From Alphaproteobacteria bacterium (GTDB lineage: Bacteria > Pseudomonadota > Alphaproteobacteria > Caulobacterales > Hyphomonadaceae): a stretch of 64,000 nt of DNA. Shown here one piece after another: positions 18,135 to 27,234 of the stretch. The position numbers and the translations under genes were made by a program. Below the pieces are notes generated by a model that was not told where the DNA came from, searched no databases, and worked only from the letters and a program-made list of their open reading frames with translations. The stretch's first letter is position 1. Each line of letters opens with the position of its first letter. Where the stretch lies: the NCBI GenBank assembly GCA_018969425.1, contig JAGWYJ010000001.1, forward strand, positions 124,001-188,000, read 5' to 3'.

Positions 18135-18751
18135 GTAACCCACTGCAGCCACCTCGCGAACAAGAGCGCCGATCCTCCGACAGAGGCCAGCGACACCATT
18201 AGCCACACGCCGTCGCGTGCAGTCATCCCCGCGCCGAGAAGGATCAGAGACACCCCGGGCAGAATCGGCCCAAGGGGGACGAGCGACAGGGGAAAGGTCA
18301 CGAGCGCCGTCAGGCAGACGGCGCAGGCCGGCAACATGACAAACGGCGCCTCTGTCAGAAAAATCATTCGTGGTCGCGCCAGACGATCCATCACGGTCGC
18401 CCAGCGTCGCACCCTCTGACTTGAAACCACCCGATCGAAAGCATCGCCAGGAAAGGGCGTATCGAGCAGTTTCGCCGGCAACCAGGGGTGAGTTCGTCCG
18501 ATCAGAATCTGAGCGGAGAAGAGAAAGGTCACCGAAGCCACCAGCCAGTTTGCGCCTGGAACAATGGTCAGGGGCGAAATCGACACGAAGCCCAGCAGAA
18601 GAATGACAGCGCCGAATGAACGGCGACCAACCGCCTCGAGCAGCCGCCTCAGGGTTACGCCCTGACCCTGCCCCCTCAGGTCGGAGAGCGCGGTCAATAA
18701 GTCGGCAAAACTGTGGGCGGCGGCTTTAACCGCGTTTTTTCTTGTCATCAT
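18131..18751 (-). CDS. Exopolysaccharide synthesis protein ExoD family
   Basis: A 206-aa integral membrane protein. After a short soluble helix (FADLLTALSDLRGQGQGVTLRRLLEAVGRR) come several hydrophobic segments: FGAVILLLGFVSISPLTIVP, WLVASVTFLFSAQILIG, and a C-terminal pair around LVTFPLSLVPLGPILPGVSLILLG. This matches the ExoD family, named for a Rhizobium exopolysaccharide mutant but biochemically undefined. ATG 18751, or 18748 one codon later, lies inside the last 26 bases of the upstream lipoprotein gene. The stop overlaps the CHAD start, so the three genes are tightly coupled. Confidence 0.82.
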   Translation of the reverse strand: MMTRKNAVKAAAHSFADLLTALSDLRGQGQGVTLRRLLEAVGRRSFGAVILLLGFVSISPLTIVPGANWLVASVTFLFSAQILIGRTHPWLPAKLLDTPFPGDAFDRVVSSQRVRRWATVMDRLARPRMIFLTEAPFVMLPACAVCLTALVTFPLSLVPLGPILPGVSLILLGAGMTARDGVWLMVSLASVGGSALLFARWLQWVT

Positions 18752-19169
18752 AGTTCCGATAGGGATCGCGCCGATGGGTGCGGGTATAACGGGCTTTGGG
18801 GCCGCTATCGCCCGCCCAGAAACGCACCGACCAGGCGTGCACGTCATCGTTCAGCCTGTAGAGACGCGTGCACTCCAGGACAGGAACGGGCTGCGCGTCA
18901 GGGCGGTTTCCGTCCTGACAGGCAAACCCGTCCCGCTCCAGCGCCGAGCGGGCAAGGGATTCGTCCCCCTGACGATAACGTCCTGAAATGAAGGTCCGGA
19001 AGGCTGCGTCAACGGCCCCTTCGGCGTCACGGTTCCAGAAACCGAAATCCGTGCCGGCAGGCCCCGGCCCCTGGGGCGGCCGCGCTCCGCCGCCATCCGC
19101 CGGGGCGCCTGAGGCGCACGCGCCCGCCAGCCAGACCGCCGCCACACATGCGCCCAATACCTTGTTCAT
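18726..19169 (-). CDS. Small putative lipoprotein
   Basis: A 147-aa protein with a signal peptide ending in a lipobox (AAVWLAGACASG, Cys about 18), then a Pro/Gly-rich linker and a globular part beginning near FGFWNRDAEGAVDAAFRTFI. The C-terminus is strongly basic (KARYTRTHRRDPYRNYDDKKKRG). I do not recognise a family. It sits 65 bases downstream of cysS and overlaps exoD by 26 bases. Membrane anchoring is inferred from the lipobox; function is unknown. Confidence 0.7.
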   Translation of the reverse strand: MNKVLGACVAAVWLAGACASGAPADGGGARPPQGPGPAGTDFGFWNRDAEGAVDAAFRTFISGRYRQGDESLARSALERDGFACQDGNRPDAQPVPVLECTRLYRLNDDVHAWSVRFWAGDSGPKARYTRTHRRDPYRNYDDKKKRG

Positions 19170-19234
19170 GTCACAGCCCCGTTCATCTCCGCCCGTCAGA
19201 ATGAGGCCGCAGCCGATCAACGTCAAATGATCGC

Positions 19235-20623
19235 TTACGGCGCGAGGCCCCGGAGACGTCTCCAGGTGGATCCCTGAGGACTGTCCATGATTTCGACGCC
19301 CTCCTCCTCCAGCTCGCGACGTATCCGATCAGCCTCCTCGAAGTTCTTCGCCCGCCGCGCTTCGAGGCGGGCCGCAACGCGCTCGTCAATCCCTCGCGCA
19401 GCCGCCTCATCTCCCCGCGCCCAGACCTCAGGGTCCTTCGACAACACCCCCAGAAGGTCGCCGGCCGCCCTCATCTGCGCCCGAAGACGAGGCCACTCGA
19501 CCGGGTTCGCCTTATTCGCCTCAGCCGCCAGCGCCGACAGCTCGGCGAGCGCCTGAGGGGTGTTCAGATCGTCGCACAGGGCGTTCAGCACACCAGCAGG
19601 AGGGGGCTCATCCGAAGGCTCTGCAGGCGATATGCGCCGCAGAGCGTTGTACAGTCTGTCGAGCGTCGCCTGTGACTGCGCCAGAAGGGCGTCGGTCCAA
19701 TCCAGCGGCCCCCGATAGTGGGCCGACAGCAGGGCGAGGCGGATGGTCTCACCATCGTAGCGTTTCAACAGATCGTGGACATGAGCCACATTGCCCAGGC
19801 TCTTGGACATCTTCTGGGCGTCCATGGACAGAAATCCGTTGTGCAGCCAGTAATTCGCCATCGGACGTCCGTGGGCGCACTCGGACTGAGCGATCTCATT
19901 CTCGTGATGCGGAAAGATCAGATCGAGCCCGCCGCCATGAATGTCGATGGTTTCGCCCAGGGCCGCAGCCGCCATGGCGGAACACTCAATGTGCCAGCCG
20001 GGACGACCCTCCCCGAAAGGGCTGCTCCAGCGGGCTTCAGCCGGCTCGTCCGGCTTGGCGGCCTTCCAGAGGGCGAAATCCGCCGGATCCCGTTTGCCCT
20101 CATCAACGTCCACCCGGGCGCCCGCCACCTGGTCGTCCCGATCCCGGCGGGACAGACGACCGTAGGCGGGCATGGACGGCACCGAGAACATCAGACCGCT
20201 CGGCGTCCGGTAGGCGTGCCCGCGCTGTTCAAGGCGGGTCATCAGGTCGATCATGCCGTCCACATGCTCCGTCGCACGCGGACGAAAGGTCGGTTCAAGA
20301 ACGCCGAGGGCGCGCATATCCTCGCGATAAATCCGCTCATAGGTTGTCGTGACGTCCTTAAGGCTGCGCCCGGAGCGAGCCGCCTCCTGAATGATCTTGT
20401 CGTCAATGTCAGTGACATTGGAGGCGTAGACGACGGCCTCGGTCCCGTATTTGAGCCGCAACAAGCGAAAAAGAACATCAAAAACAACAGGCGGACGCGC
20501 ATTTCCTATATGAGCGAAGGAATAGACGGTGGGCCCGCACAGATACATGGTGACCCGCCCGGGATCGATCGGGACGAAGATCTGCTTGTCGCGCGAGAGC
20601 GTATTGGTAAGCCGGATGTCCAT
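19235..20623 (-). CDS. cysS: Cysteinyl-tRNA synthetase
   Basis: Class I synthetase of 462 aa. The HIGH motif is HIGN at 38-41 and KMSKS is at 271-275. The zinc set is Cys29, Cys214, His239 and Glu243 (MYLCGPTVYSFAHIGNAR, GWHIECSAMAA, FPHHENEIAQSE). A helical DALR-type region and a C-terminal segment with REL EEEG-like charge follow. It heads the minus-strand run that continues through lipoprotein, exoD, CHAD, IscU-like, yidD, thrS and a glycosyltransferase. It is divergent from folE across 190 bases. Confidence 0.96.
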   Translation of the reverse strand: MDIRLTNTLSRDKQIFVPIDPGRVTMYLCGPTVYSFAHIGNARPPVVFDVLFRLLRLKYGTEAVVYASNVTDIDDKIIQEAARSGRSLKDVTTTYERIYREDMRALGVLEPTFRPRATEHVDGMIDLMTRLEQRGHAYRTPSGLMFSVPSMPAYGRLSRRDRDDQVAGARVDVDEGKRDPADFALWKAAKPDEPAEARWSSPFGEGRPGWHIECSAMAAAALGETIDIHGGGLDLIFPHHENEIAQSECAHGRPMANYWLHNGFLSMDAQKMSKSLGNVAHVHDLLKRYDGETIRLALLSAHYRGPLDWTDALLAQSQATLDRLYNALRRISPAEPSDEPPPAGVLNALCDDLNTPQALAELSALAAEANKANPVEWPRLRAQMRAAGDLLGVLSKDPEVWARGDEAAARGIDERVAARLEARRAKNFEEADRIRRELEEEGVEIMDSPQGSTWRRLRGLAP

Positions 20624-20813
20624 GGGCCGGTATCGTCAGTCCTGTCCAAGTTGTCGATAGACTATTGCGGTTGCAGCCGTTGGCGCTATCTGGATGTTGA
20701 ACTATCTCCCACAGGCCCCTGAGGGGATCAATGCGGGCAGGCGTTAAGTCCGGGCGCGTCGTCGAGACGGCGCCGCCGGCTCGGGCCTCGCTCCTCAGTC
20801 AGGAAGGACGGCC

Positions 20814-21428
20814 ATGACCGCCGTGATCGCACATAAGGCACTGTCCGGCGAGGAGCCGGTCCGGCGACCTTCCCGGGATGAAGCGGAAGAAGCCGTCCGG
20901 ACGCTGATCGCCTGGGCGGGCGACGACCCCAAGCGCGCCGGCCTCATCGACACCCCCGGCCGGGTGGTGGACGCCTATCAGGAATGGTTCTCAGGATATG
21001 GTGCGGATCCCATGACCTATCTGTCGAAGACATTCGAAGACGTGAAAGGCTATGACGACATCGTTATGCTGCGAGACATCGATGTGGAGTCCCATTGCGA
21101 ACATCACATGGCGCCGTTTCTGGGGAAGGCCTGCGTCGCCTACATGCCGACCGAATCAGTCGTCGGAATCTCGAAGCTGGCTCGGGTTGTCGAGATCTAC
21201 GCTAAGCGGCTGCAGACGCAGGAAACCATGACAACGCAGATTCTCACGGCGATCGAGGAAAGCCTCAAGCCGGCGGGCGTGGCGGTGCTGATCGAAGCCA
21301 AGCATCAGTGCATGACGACGCGAGGAGTTCATCATCCCGACGTGTCGACTTTGACCACGCAGTTCTCGGGCGTCTTCAAGACCGACCGGGAAATGCGAGA
21401 GCGCTTCCTCAGGCTAGCAGGACGCTGA
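20814..21428 (+). CDS. folE: GTP cyclohydrolase I
   Basis: Zinc enzyme (204 aa) making 7,8-dihydroneopterin triphosphate, the first step to folate and other pterins. Motifs: DTPGRVVDAYQEWFSGY, DVESHCEHHMAPFLGKACVAYMP with zinc and catalytic His/Cys residues, GISKLARVVEIYAKRLQTQE, and KHQCMTTRGV with the second zinc Cys. The ATG at 20814 is preceded by AGGAAGGA. A hairpin lies just downstream. In this window it may also supply the pteridine-type genes near 37 kb, though they are 16 kb apart. Confidence 0.96.
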   Translation: MTAVIAHKALSGEEPVRRPSRDEAEEAVRTLIAWAGDDPKRAGLIDTPGRVVDAYQEWFSGYGADPMTYLSKTFEDVKGYDDIVMLRDIDVESHCEHHMAPFLGKACVAYMPTESVVGISKLARVVEIYAKRLQTQETMTTQILTAIEESLKPAGVAVLIEAKHQCMTTRGVHHPDVSTLTTQFSGVFKTDREMRERFLRLAGR

Positions 21429-21437
21429 AACCTTCCT

Positions 21438-21458
21438 AAACGCTTACCTGAAGCGTTT
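21438..21458 (+). terminator. Hairpin after folE
   Basis: AAACGCTT pairs with AAGCGTTT across a five-base ACCTG loop, ten bases after the folE stop, followed by CTCCCT. The right arm ends in TTT, giving a short T-rich edge. This is a plausible weak intrinsic terminator between folE and hisI. Confidence 0.5.
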
Positions 21459-21530
21459 CTCCCTACCTGCAGACGGCGGACAGGACAGCAGAGGCGCGCA
21501 TCTCACAGATCGCACAGAAAGGGAGCGGAC

Positions 21531-21932
21531 GTGCGCAACCACCCTCCATCGGCCCCCTCGTCAGAAGAGAGCCTGGCTCTAAGCCCAAAGTTCAATGAGG
21601 CCGGCCTCATTCCCGCCATTGCGCAGGACGCCGAGACAGGCGAGGTCCTTATGATGGCGTGGATGAACGCCGAAGCCCTGGCTCAGACACTAGCGACGCG
21701 GCAGGCGGTCTACTGGTCCCGATCGCGCCGCGAGCTGTGGCGCAAAGGAGCTTCCTCAGGCCATACTCAGGAGGTTCTGGACATCAGGGTGGATTGTGAT
21801 CAGGATACTCTGCTTCTGTCAGTCCGCCAGACGGGAGCGGCGTGCCATACGGGGCGGAAATCCTGTTTCTACAGGAGCGTGACGGACGCGGAGAGCCTCG
21901 ATAACCGAAGCGCCCCGCCAGAGGCTTCCTGA
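21531..21932 (+). CDS. hisI: Phosphoribosyl-AMP cyclohydrolase
   Basis: Third step of histidine synthesis (133 aa, monofunctional; no HisE domain). The metal site is clear: [15 protein letters not shown] and [14 protein letters not shown], giving the Cys/Asp/Cys ligands. [14 protein letters not shown] and [17 protein letters not shown] are typical. The start is a GTG at 21531, with AAGGGAG nearby upstream. It lies apart from the hisC at 0.8 kb. The next gene follows after 28 bases on the same strand. Confidence 0.94.
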   Translation: MRNHPPSAPSSEESLALSPKFNEAGLIPAIAQDAETGEVLMMAWMNAEALAQTLATRQAVYWSRSRRELWRKGASSGHTQEVLDIRVDCDQDTLLLSVRQTGAACHTGRKSCFYRSVTDAESLDNRSAPPEAS

Positions 21933-21960
21933 GACTCGACGAACTGGGTGAGGCTCGATC

Positions 21961-23037
21961 ATGGCTCGATGCGCAGTCCTGCTGGCTCTGGCGATGGTGG
22001 GGATGACGGCATGCGCCGGAGGCGACCTGCCCCCCACGGGTGCGGCGCTCTCCATCCGGCAGGCGGAGCCGATCAGAACCGACCGGCTCGCCGAAGCGAT
22101 CGACTACGCCCGCGGACAAAAGACCACGGGTCTTCTGATCATCCAGAACGGTCGAACCCTCTTCGAAGCCAATTGGCCGCTCGCCGAGGGTTCAGAAGAT
22201 TTCAGAAGCGGTTTCGTTCACGGAACGACGCCTGACGGCGCCCTTCTTGAGGATGTCGCCTCACTGCAGAAGAGCTTCGTGGCCATCCTCGTAGGCGCCG
22301 CTATCGACAAGGGACTGCTGGATATCGAACAGCCTGTTTCCGCTTACATTGGCGAAGGATGGTCCAAGGCGAGCCGGGAGCAGGAAGCCCGGATCACCGT
22401 TCATCACCTGCTCGAAATGACCTCAGGCCTCACCGAGAGCCTCGCCTTCGAGGCTCCGGCCGGTACAAAATTCTTTTACAACACGCCTGCCTACGCGATG
22501 ATGAAAGGGGTCCTCTCCAAAGCCTCCGGCGCCTCCCTCGACGACATCACGAAGAGCTGGCTCACGGATCCTCTGGGTATGACGGAGACCTCCTGGCGCA
22601 TTCGACCGGGTCGTTTCGCCGGAGTGGGCAACCCGACGGGTCTGGTCACGACGCCCCGGGACATCGCCAAACTCGGGCAGATGGTGCTCGATGAAGGGCG
22701 CGCCCCCTCCGGCGCCTCCGTGATTTCACCCCCCCAGCTGAAAGCGATCCTGTCCCGATCCTCGGCGAACCCCGCCTACGGTCGCCTGTGGTGGCTGAAC
22801 GGCGGAGCCTTTACCGTGAACGCTGGCGCGGGACGACGCGTCGAAGGATCCATGATTCCAGAAGCCCCGGACGACCTGGTTGCGGGCCAGGGGGCAGAAG
22901 CACGCAAACTTTATGTCGTGCCGAGCCTGAGGCTGATCGTCGTGCGAACAGGCATGCAGACCCCCGACGCCAACTTCAATTCCGGCTTCTGGCGTCTTCT
23001 CGCGAAAGCCCTGCCCTCCTCGCCTGGCGCAACCTGA
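21961..23037 (+). CDS. Serine hydrolase, beta-lactamase class C / DD-peptidase fold, lipoprotein
   Basis: A 358-aa protein with a lipoprotein signal (MVGMTACAGG, Cys18), then a class C beta-lactamase-like domain. The SxxK motif is SLQK at 101-104. A Tyr-Asn pair in FFYNTPAYAMM is the likely second motif, and the third (KTG-like) motif is not obvious. GLVTTPRDIAKLGQMVLDEG is typical of esterase-type members. The natural substrate is unknown, and resistance to beta-lactams should not be inferred. It lies 28 bases after hisI and may be read through from it. Confidence 0.85.
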   Translation: MARCAVLLALAMVGMTACAGGDLPPTGAALSIRQAEPIRTDRLAEAIDYARGQKTTGLLIIQNGRTLFEANWPLAEGSEDFRSGFVHGTTPDGALLEDVASLQKSFVAILVGAAIDKGLLDIEQPVSAYIGEGWSKASREQEARITVHHLLEMTSGLTESLAFEAPAGTKFFYNTPAYAMMKGVLSKASGASLDDITKSWLTDPLGMTETSWRIRPGRFAGVGNPTGLVTTPRDIAKLGQMVLDEGRAPSGASVISPPQLKAILSRSSANPAYGRLWWLNGGAFTVNAGAGRRVEGSMIPEAPDDLVAGQGAEARKLYVVPSLRLIVVRTGMQTPDANFNSGFWRLLAKALPSSPGAT

Positions 23038-23139
23038 CCCCCTTCAGTTCCTCCGCCAAAGCATGTTAACGCTGCGGCGATAGCAGTCCGGAGCGTTCCA
23101 AGTCCTCTCCGCATCCTGCCGCAAAAGGAGCCGAAAACC

Positions 23140-24204
23140 GTGAAAAGCCAGGCCATCGTCGCTTATGGGCAGCCGCTTCAGGAGATCGTCTCCGACATTC
23201 CCGTCCCGAAGGGGACGGAGGTGGTGGTGCGAATATCGCATTCCGGCGTCTGTCATTCCGACGTCCATCTTCAGGATGGTCATGTCGATCTCGGCGACGG
23301 GGACAAAATCGACTGGTCGAGGGGCCGACAGCTCCCCCATACGCTCGGCCATGAGATCGAAGGACATCTCCATTCGGCCGGTCCTGACGCGGAAGCTCTG
23401 CTCGACGGTCGCGCCATCGGATCCCGGTATGTGGTCTTCCCATGGATCGGCTGCGGAGAGTGCGCCACCTGTAAACGAGACCAGGAACATATCTGCAGCA
23501 AACCTCGCCAGCTCGGCATTCATGTGGCCGGCGGTTTCGCGGAATACGTGCTGGTCCCTCACCCTCGCTATCTGCTTGATGCGACCGGCGTCCCGGAGGG
23601 ACTGGCTGCGACTTACATGTGCTCAGGCATCACGGCGTTTTCGGCCCTGAAAAAGGTTCGCAACATCGGCGAAGGGGACTCGGTCCTGATCGTCGGGCTC
23701 GGGGGCGTGGGAATGATGGGCCTCCAGTTCGCCCGGGCCCTCTTCCCTCAGGCCCGGATCCTCGGAGCCGATATCGACGAACGCAAGCTTGAAAGCGCCC
23801 GCGCCGCCGGCGCCAGCGCCGTCTATAACTCCCGCGACGCCGACAGCCTGAAGCAGCTTAAGGCCGACACAGGAGGCGGCGTCGCAGCGGCCGTTGACTT
23901 CGTCGGATCGGGCCCCTCCCTCAATTTCGCCAACGGCGCCATCCGGCGCGGCGGAGAAATCATCGTGGTTGGCCTGTTCGGGGGTAAGTTCAACGCACCT
24001 ATCCCGTCATTCCCCAGCCGCCCGTTCTCCATCATCGGGTCGTTCACGGGGCCGCTCGGCGAGACCGTGGAAATGATGGAGCTGGTTAAGGCGGGACGTA
24101 TTTCTCCCATCCCGATCGAAATGCGTTCGCTGGACCAGGCCGACCGAACGCTTAATCAGCTCCGCGAAGGAAGCGTCGTGGGCCGCGTGGTTCTGCGCCC
24201 CTGA
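23140..24204 (+). CDS. Zinc-dependent alcohol dehydrogenase
   Basis: Medium-chain dehydrogenase (354 aa). Catalytic zinc ligands include Cys38 (HSGVCHSDVH) and His71 (PHTLGHEIEGH). The structural zinc loop is CGECATCKRDQEHIC. The Rossmann motif GLGGVGMMGLQFAR lies at about 186-199, followed by DIDERK. The start is a GTG at 23140 with AAGGAG ideally placed. No Tat or Sec signal is present, so it is cytosolic. The substrate cannot be read; the family covers primary alcohols and aromatic aldehydes. It converges on phoD. Confidence 0.9.
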   Translation: MKSQAIVAYGQPLQEIVSDIPVPKGTEVVVRISHSGVCHSDVHLQDGHVDLGDGDKIDWSRGRQLPHTLGHEIEGHLHSAGPDAEALLDGRAIGSRYVVFPWIGCGECATCKRDQEHICSKPRQLGIHVAGGFAEYVLVPHPRYLLDATGVPEGLAATYMCSGITAFSALKKVRNIGEGDSVLIVGLGGVGMMGLQFARALFPQARILGADIDERKLESARAAGASAVYNSRDADSLKQLKADTGGGVAAAVDFVGSGPSLNFANGAIRRGGEIIVVGLFGGKFNAPIPSFPSRPFSIIGSFTGPLGETVEMMELVKAGRISPIPIEMRSLDQADRTLNQLREGSVVGRVVLRP

Positions 24205-24223
24205 CGCGTCCCGAAAACGGGCT

Positions 24224-25906
24224 CTATCCCGATGTGACGGCTCCGACGGCCATGGGCCGCTGGAGCCCTCCCATTCCGATCTCCGCCGCACGAGCGATGA
24301 AACGCGCGTCGGTTGAAGCGAAATACTCTCTGGATTTCACGGTCGAGACCTTGATGAATTCGGCCTCGACTGCGTCGGAACGAAGCGTGAGAAGCGTGTA
24401 GCCCTTGTCGAAGGCGTTGTAATAAACAACCTCATCGTTCGCCTCGGCCATCAGCCAGTTCAACTCCCTGAGAGGCAGGCTGTCGCCGGCGCCGTTCGAC
24501 GTGACTGAGGTGCATCCGAACTCGACGCCGACGCGCCATCCCTTTTCGTCATGAAGCTCGTTGGCCCACGCGGTATGAGTGTCCCCGGTCAGGGTGACAA
24601 GCCGGGCGCCGGCCGCTCGCGCCGCCGCATAGAGCCGCTCTCGAGCCTGCGGATAGCCGCCCCATGCGTCCAGATTCCACGGCAGACCGTAGCGGGCTGT
24701 GGCGTAGAAGCGCTTGGCCGAGGGAGAGAGAGCGGCATACGCCTCTGCGCTCAACGCCGCCTCCAGATCAGGGTTTCGAGCCTTGGCCATCGTCACCTGA
24801 TTGCCAAGAACCTGCCACTTGCGCCCGCCTGCAACCGACGTCTTCATCCCCTCGGCAAGCCAGGCCTCCTGCTCAAGTCCCAGCATCGTCCGGGCCGGAT
24901 CGTTGACCTTGGCCATGATGGCGTCCGCCGCCTTCTGCTTCTCCGTCTCAGGCGCAAGACCGATCGCGTCGATCGTCAGATCTTCACCCCGGCCGATAAG
25001 CCGGCTTTCCAGAAGAAACAGGCTCGCCAGATCCCCTATGTCGAACTTGCGCCACAACGCCTCGCGCACCTGCCCTGGCGCCGGGTCGCGCACAGGCATC
25101 CATTCCAGATAGGCCTGAACCGCCTGCGCCTTCCGGTCGCTCCACACGCCCTCGGTATCCGGCTGATGGTTCTCAGCGCCGGTCCTGTAAGAGTTGTTGG
25201 CCGTTTCGTGGTCGTCCCAGGTACAGAACCACGGCGCCGCCGCATGGGCAGCCTGAAGGTCTGGATCTGATTTGTACTGTGCGTGGCGGATCCTGTAATC
25301 GACAAGGGTCAGACACTCGCCGGCGGGTTCGTGATTACGCCCAAGCTGACGCCCCACTTCGCCGCCATAGCCGTTGCGACCGTATTCGTAGATGTAATCG
25401 CCCGCGTGAAAAACCGCATGAGCATCTCCCCTGCGCGCGATCTCCCGATACGCGTTGAAAAAGCCGAAGGGGAGATTGGAGCACGAGACCACGGCGATGC
25501 GGAAATCGGCCACCCCGGATGACGGAAGAGTTCGTGTCGTTCCTCCGGGCGAAACCGCCTGGCCGGCCCAGAACCAGTAATAATACGTCTCGCCCGCGGG
25601 TAGGCCGACAACGTCCACCTTGACGGTGTAATCCCTCTCGGGTCCGGTCACGAACACGCCAGACTGCACGATATCGGTGAAGGCCCGATCTCTCGCCACC
25701 GACCAGTTGACGGGAACCGAACCCGCCGCCTTCGGCGTCACACGCGTCCAGAGTATGACGCTGGAGTGCGTGGGATCGCCCGACGCCACCCCGTGCTCAA
25801 ACGTCGCCTCACCCTTGTAGGCCGCTCCCCCGGATGGAGAGGATACGCACGCCGCGGCCAAGCTGGCTGCGCCTGCGCCAAAGATCCCGCGCCGGGTGAG
25901 TGTCAT
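24224..25906 (-). CDS. phoD: Alkaline phosphatase D (PhoD-like), Tat/lipoprotein signal
   Basis: A 560-aa metallophosphoesterase for periplasmic phosphate-ester hydrolysis. The N-terminus MTLTRRGIFGAGAASLAAAC combines a twin-arginine motif with a lipobox-like Cys, so Tat export and possible lipidation are likely. The PhoD N-domain is seen in VASGDPTHSSVILWTRV. Metal ligands are in VVSCSNLPFG, FHAGDYIYEYG, WDDHETANNSY and LTGDTHTAW. The ATG at 25906 follows AAGGAG; open frame runs on to 26086 but lacks the signal. No Pho box was recognised in the short divergent gap to the pseudouridine synthase gene. Confidence 0.91.
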   Translation of the reverse strand: MTLTRRGIFGAGAASLAAACVSSPSGGAAYKGEATFEHGVASGDPTHSSVILWTRVTPKAAGSVPVNWSVARDRAFTDIVQSGVFVTGPERDYTVKVDVVGLPAGETYYYWFWAGQAVSPGGTTRTLPSSGVADFRIAVVSCSNLPFGFFNAYREIARRGDAHAVFHAGDYIYEYGRNGYGGEVGRQLGRNHEPAGECLTLVDYRIRHAQYKSDPDLQAAHAAAPWFCTWDDHETANNSYRTGAENHQPDTEGVWSDRKAQAVQAYLEWMPVRDPAPGQVREALWRKFDIGDLASLFLLESRLIGRGEDLTIDAIGLAPETEKQKAADAIMAKVNDPARTMLGLEQEAWLAEGMKTSVAGGRKWQVLGNQVTMAKARNPDLEAALSAEAYAALSPSAKRFYATARYGLPWNLDAWGGYPQARERLYAAARAAGARLVTLTGDTHTAWANELHDEKGWRVGVEFGCTSVTSNGAGDSLPLRELNWLMAEANDEVVYYNAFDKGYTLLTLRSDAVEAEFIKVSTVKSREYFASTDARFIARAAEIGMGGLQRPMAVGAVTSG

Positions 25907-25988
25907 GACCGGTTTCTCCTTTGCCTGCAGTGTGCGACAAGCCGACACTAGGCGATTATTCTCTCTGGCCAACCCCTGTGACGGATTC

Positions 25989-27065
25989 ATGACAACGGCG
26001 GCGGAAACCCAGCTGACACTGACGGCGACGCCCGAGGCGATCGGCGCACGGGTCGACAAATGGCTCGCGGAAAACGGCGCGGGCATGTCCCGCTCGCGCC
26101 TGAGGACCCTGATTGAGGACGGACGCCTGAGCGCGGACGGTCGTGTCGAGACCGATCCCAGCGCGAAGATGATCCCGGGCGCGGTCTATCGTCTCAACCT
26201 GCCGCCCCCGATCGCAGCCGACCCGATACCTGAGCCCCTGGACCTCGACATCCTGTTCGAGGACAAACATCTTATCGTGATCAACAAGCCCCCGGGACTG
26301 GTCGTCCACCCTGCTCCCGGGCAGTGGACAGGCACCCTCGTCAACGGCCTTCTTCATCACTGCGGCCCGGCTCTCACCGGAATCGGCGGCGTCGCCCGTC
26401 CGGGGATCGTTCATCGCCTGGACAAGGACACGTCAGGGGTGATGACGGCCGCCAAGACTGAGGCGGCCCATACGGCTCTTACCGCGATGTTCGCCGCCCA
26501 TGATATCGAGCGCGCCTACCTGGCGGTCACGCGAGGCGCCCCGCGACCGCTCATAGGACGGATCGAGACCTATATCGGCCGCTCTCCGGGGGACCGAAAG
26601 AAAATGGCGGTGATGAAGGAAAAGCACTACCGCGCCGATCATTACTCCGATGACCCCGATCTCCTCCCGGATGAAACCCCTCAGGGGAAGATCGCCATCA
26701 CCAACTACAGGGCCCTTGCCGTTTACGGCCGTCTAGACGCCACAGGGGGCCAACCGGCCGCAGCCCTCGTGGAGTGTCGTCTGGAAACGGGGCGAACTCA
26801 CCAGATCCGCGTTCACATGGCCCATATCGGGGCGCCGGTGCTTGGGGATCAGACCTACGGACGACATCGCTGGCTCAAGGCGGACGGCAAGGGCCCCGCC
26901 TTTGAACGGGCGACGTCGGCGGCAAAGGCCTTCGAGCGACAGGCCCTGCATGCGTCCATTCTCGGATTTTCGCACCCGATAACCGGAAAACCCCTCAAGT
27001 TTCAGGCCCCTCCTCCGAGCGACATGCAGGCGCTGATAGCCGCTCTCGAGGGCATGCCGAACTGA
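25989..27065 (+). CDS. rluD: RluA-family rRNA pseudouridine synthase (RluD-like)
   Basis: A 358-aa enzyme that isomerises uridines in 23S rRNA. An S4 RNA-binding domain covers about 18-75 (ARVDKWLAENGAGMSRSRLR). The catalytic domain carries HRLDKDTSG with Asp145, LVVHPAPGQWTGTLVNGLL, and the C-terminal signature TGRTHQIRVHMAHIGAPVLGD. The RluD assignment, rather than RluC, rests on the S4 domain and length. The ATG at 25989 is used. It precedes rpoH by about 170 bases, the same adjacency found in several alphaproteobacteria. Confidence 0.9.
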   Translation: MTTAAETQLTLTATPEAIGARVDKWLAENGAGMSRSRLRTLIEDGRLSADGRVETDPSAKMIPGAVYRLNLPPPIAADPIPEPLDLDILFEDKHLIVINKPPGLVVHPAPGQWTGTLVNGLLHHCGPALTGIGGVARPGIVHRLDKDTSGVMTAAKTEAAHTALTAMFAAHDIERAYLAVTRGAPRPLIGRIETYIGRSPGDRKKMAVMKEKHYRADHYSDDPDLLPDETPQGKIAITNYRALAVYGRLDATGGQPAAALVECRLETGRTHQIRVHMAHIGAPVLGDQTYGRHRWLKADGKGPAFERATSAAKAFERQALHASILGFSHPITGKPLKFQAPPPSDMQALIAALEGMPN

Positions 27066-27234
27066 TGCTCCCGCCAGAGATCTGATCCATCGCAAGAAGG
27101 GATCGTAAACACCCTTTAAACAGGCGGGTCCCCCACCCATCTCAGGAAGACGGTCGGGGCGGGGTGGCCGTCGATCGATTTTGTTCACCCACGGGCTCGG
27201 GATGAGTACGGACACGGACAAGGAAGGCAAGGCC

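Noticed and set aside
21961-23037. Beta-lactam resistance gene
   Set aside because: It has the SxxK fold but no clear third motif and resembles esterase-type class C homologues.
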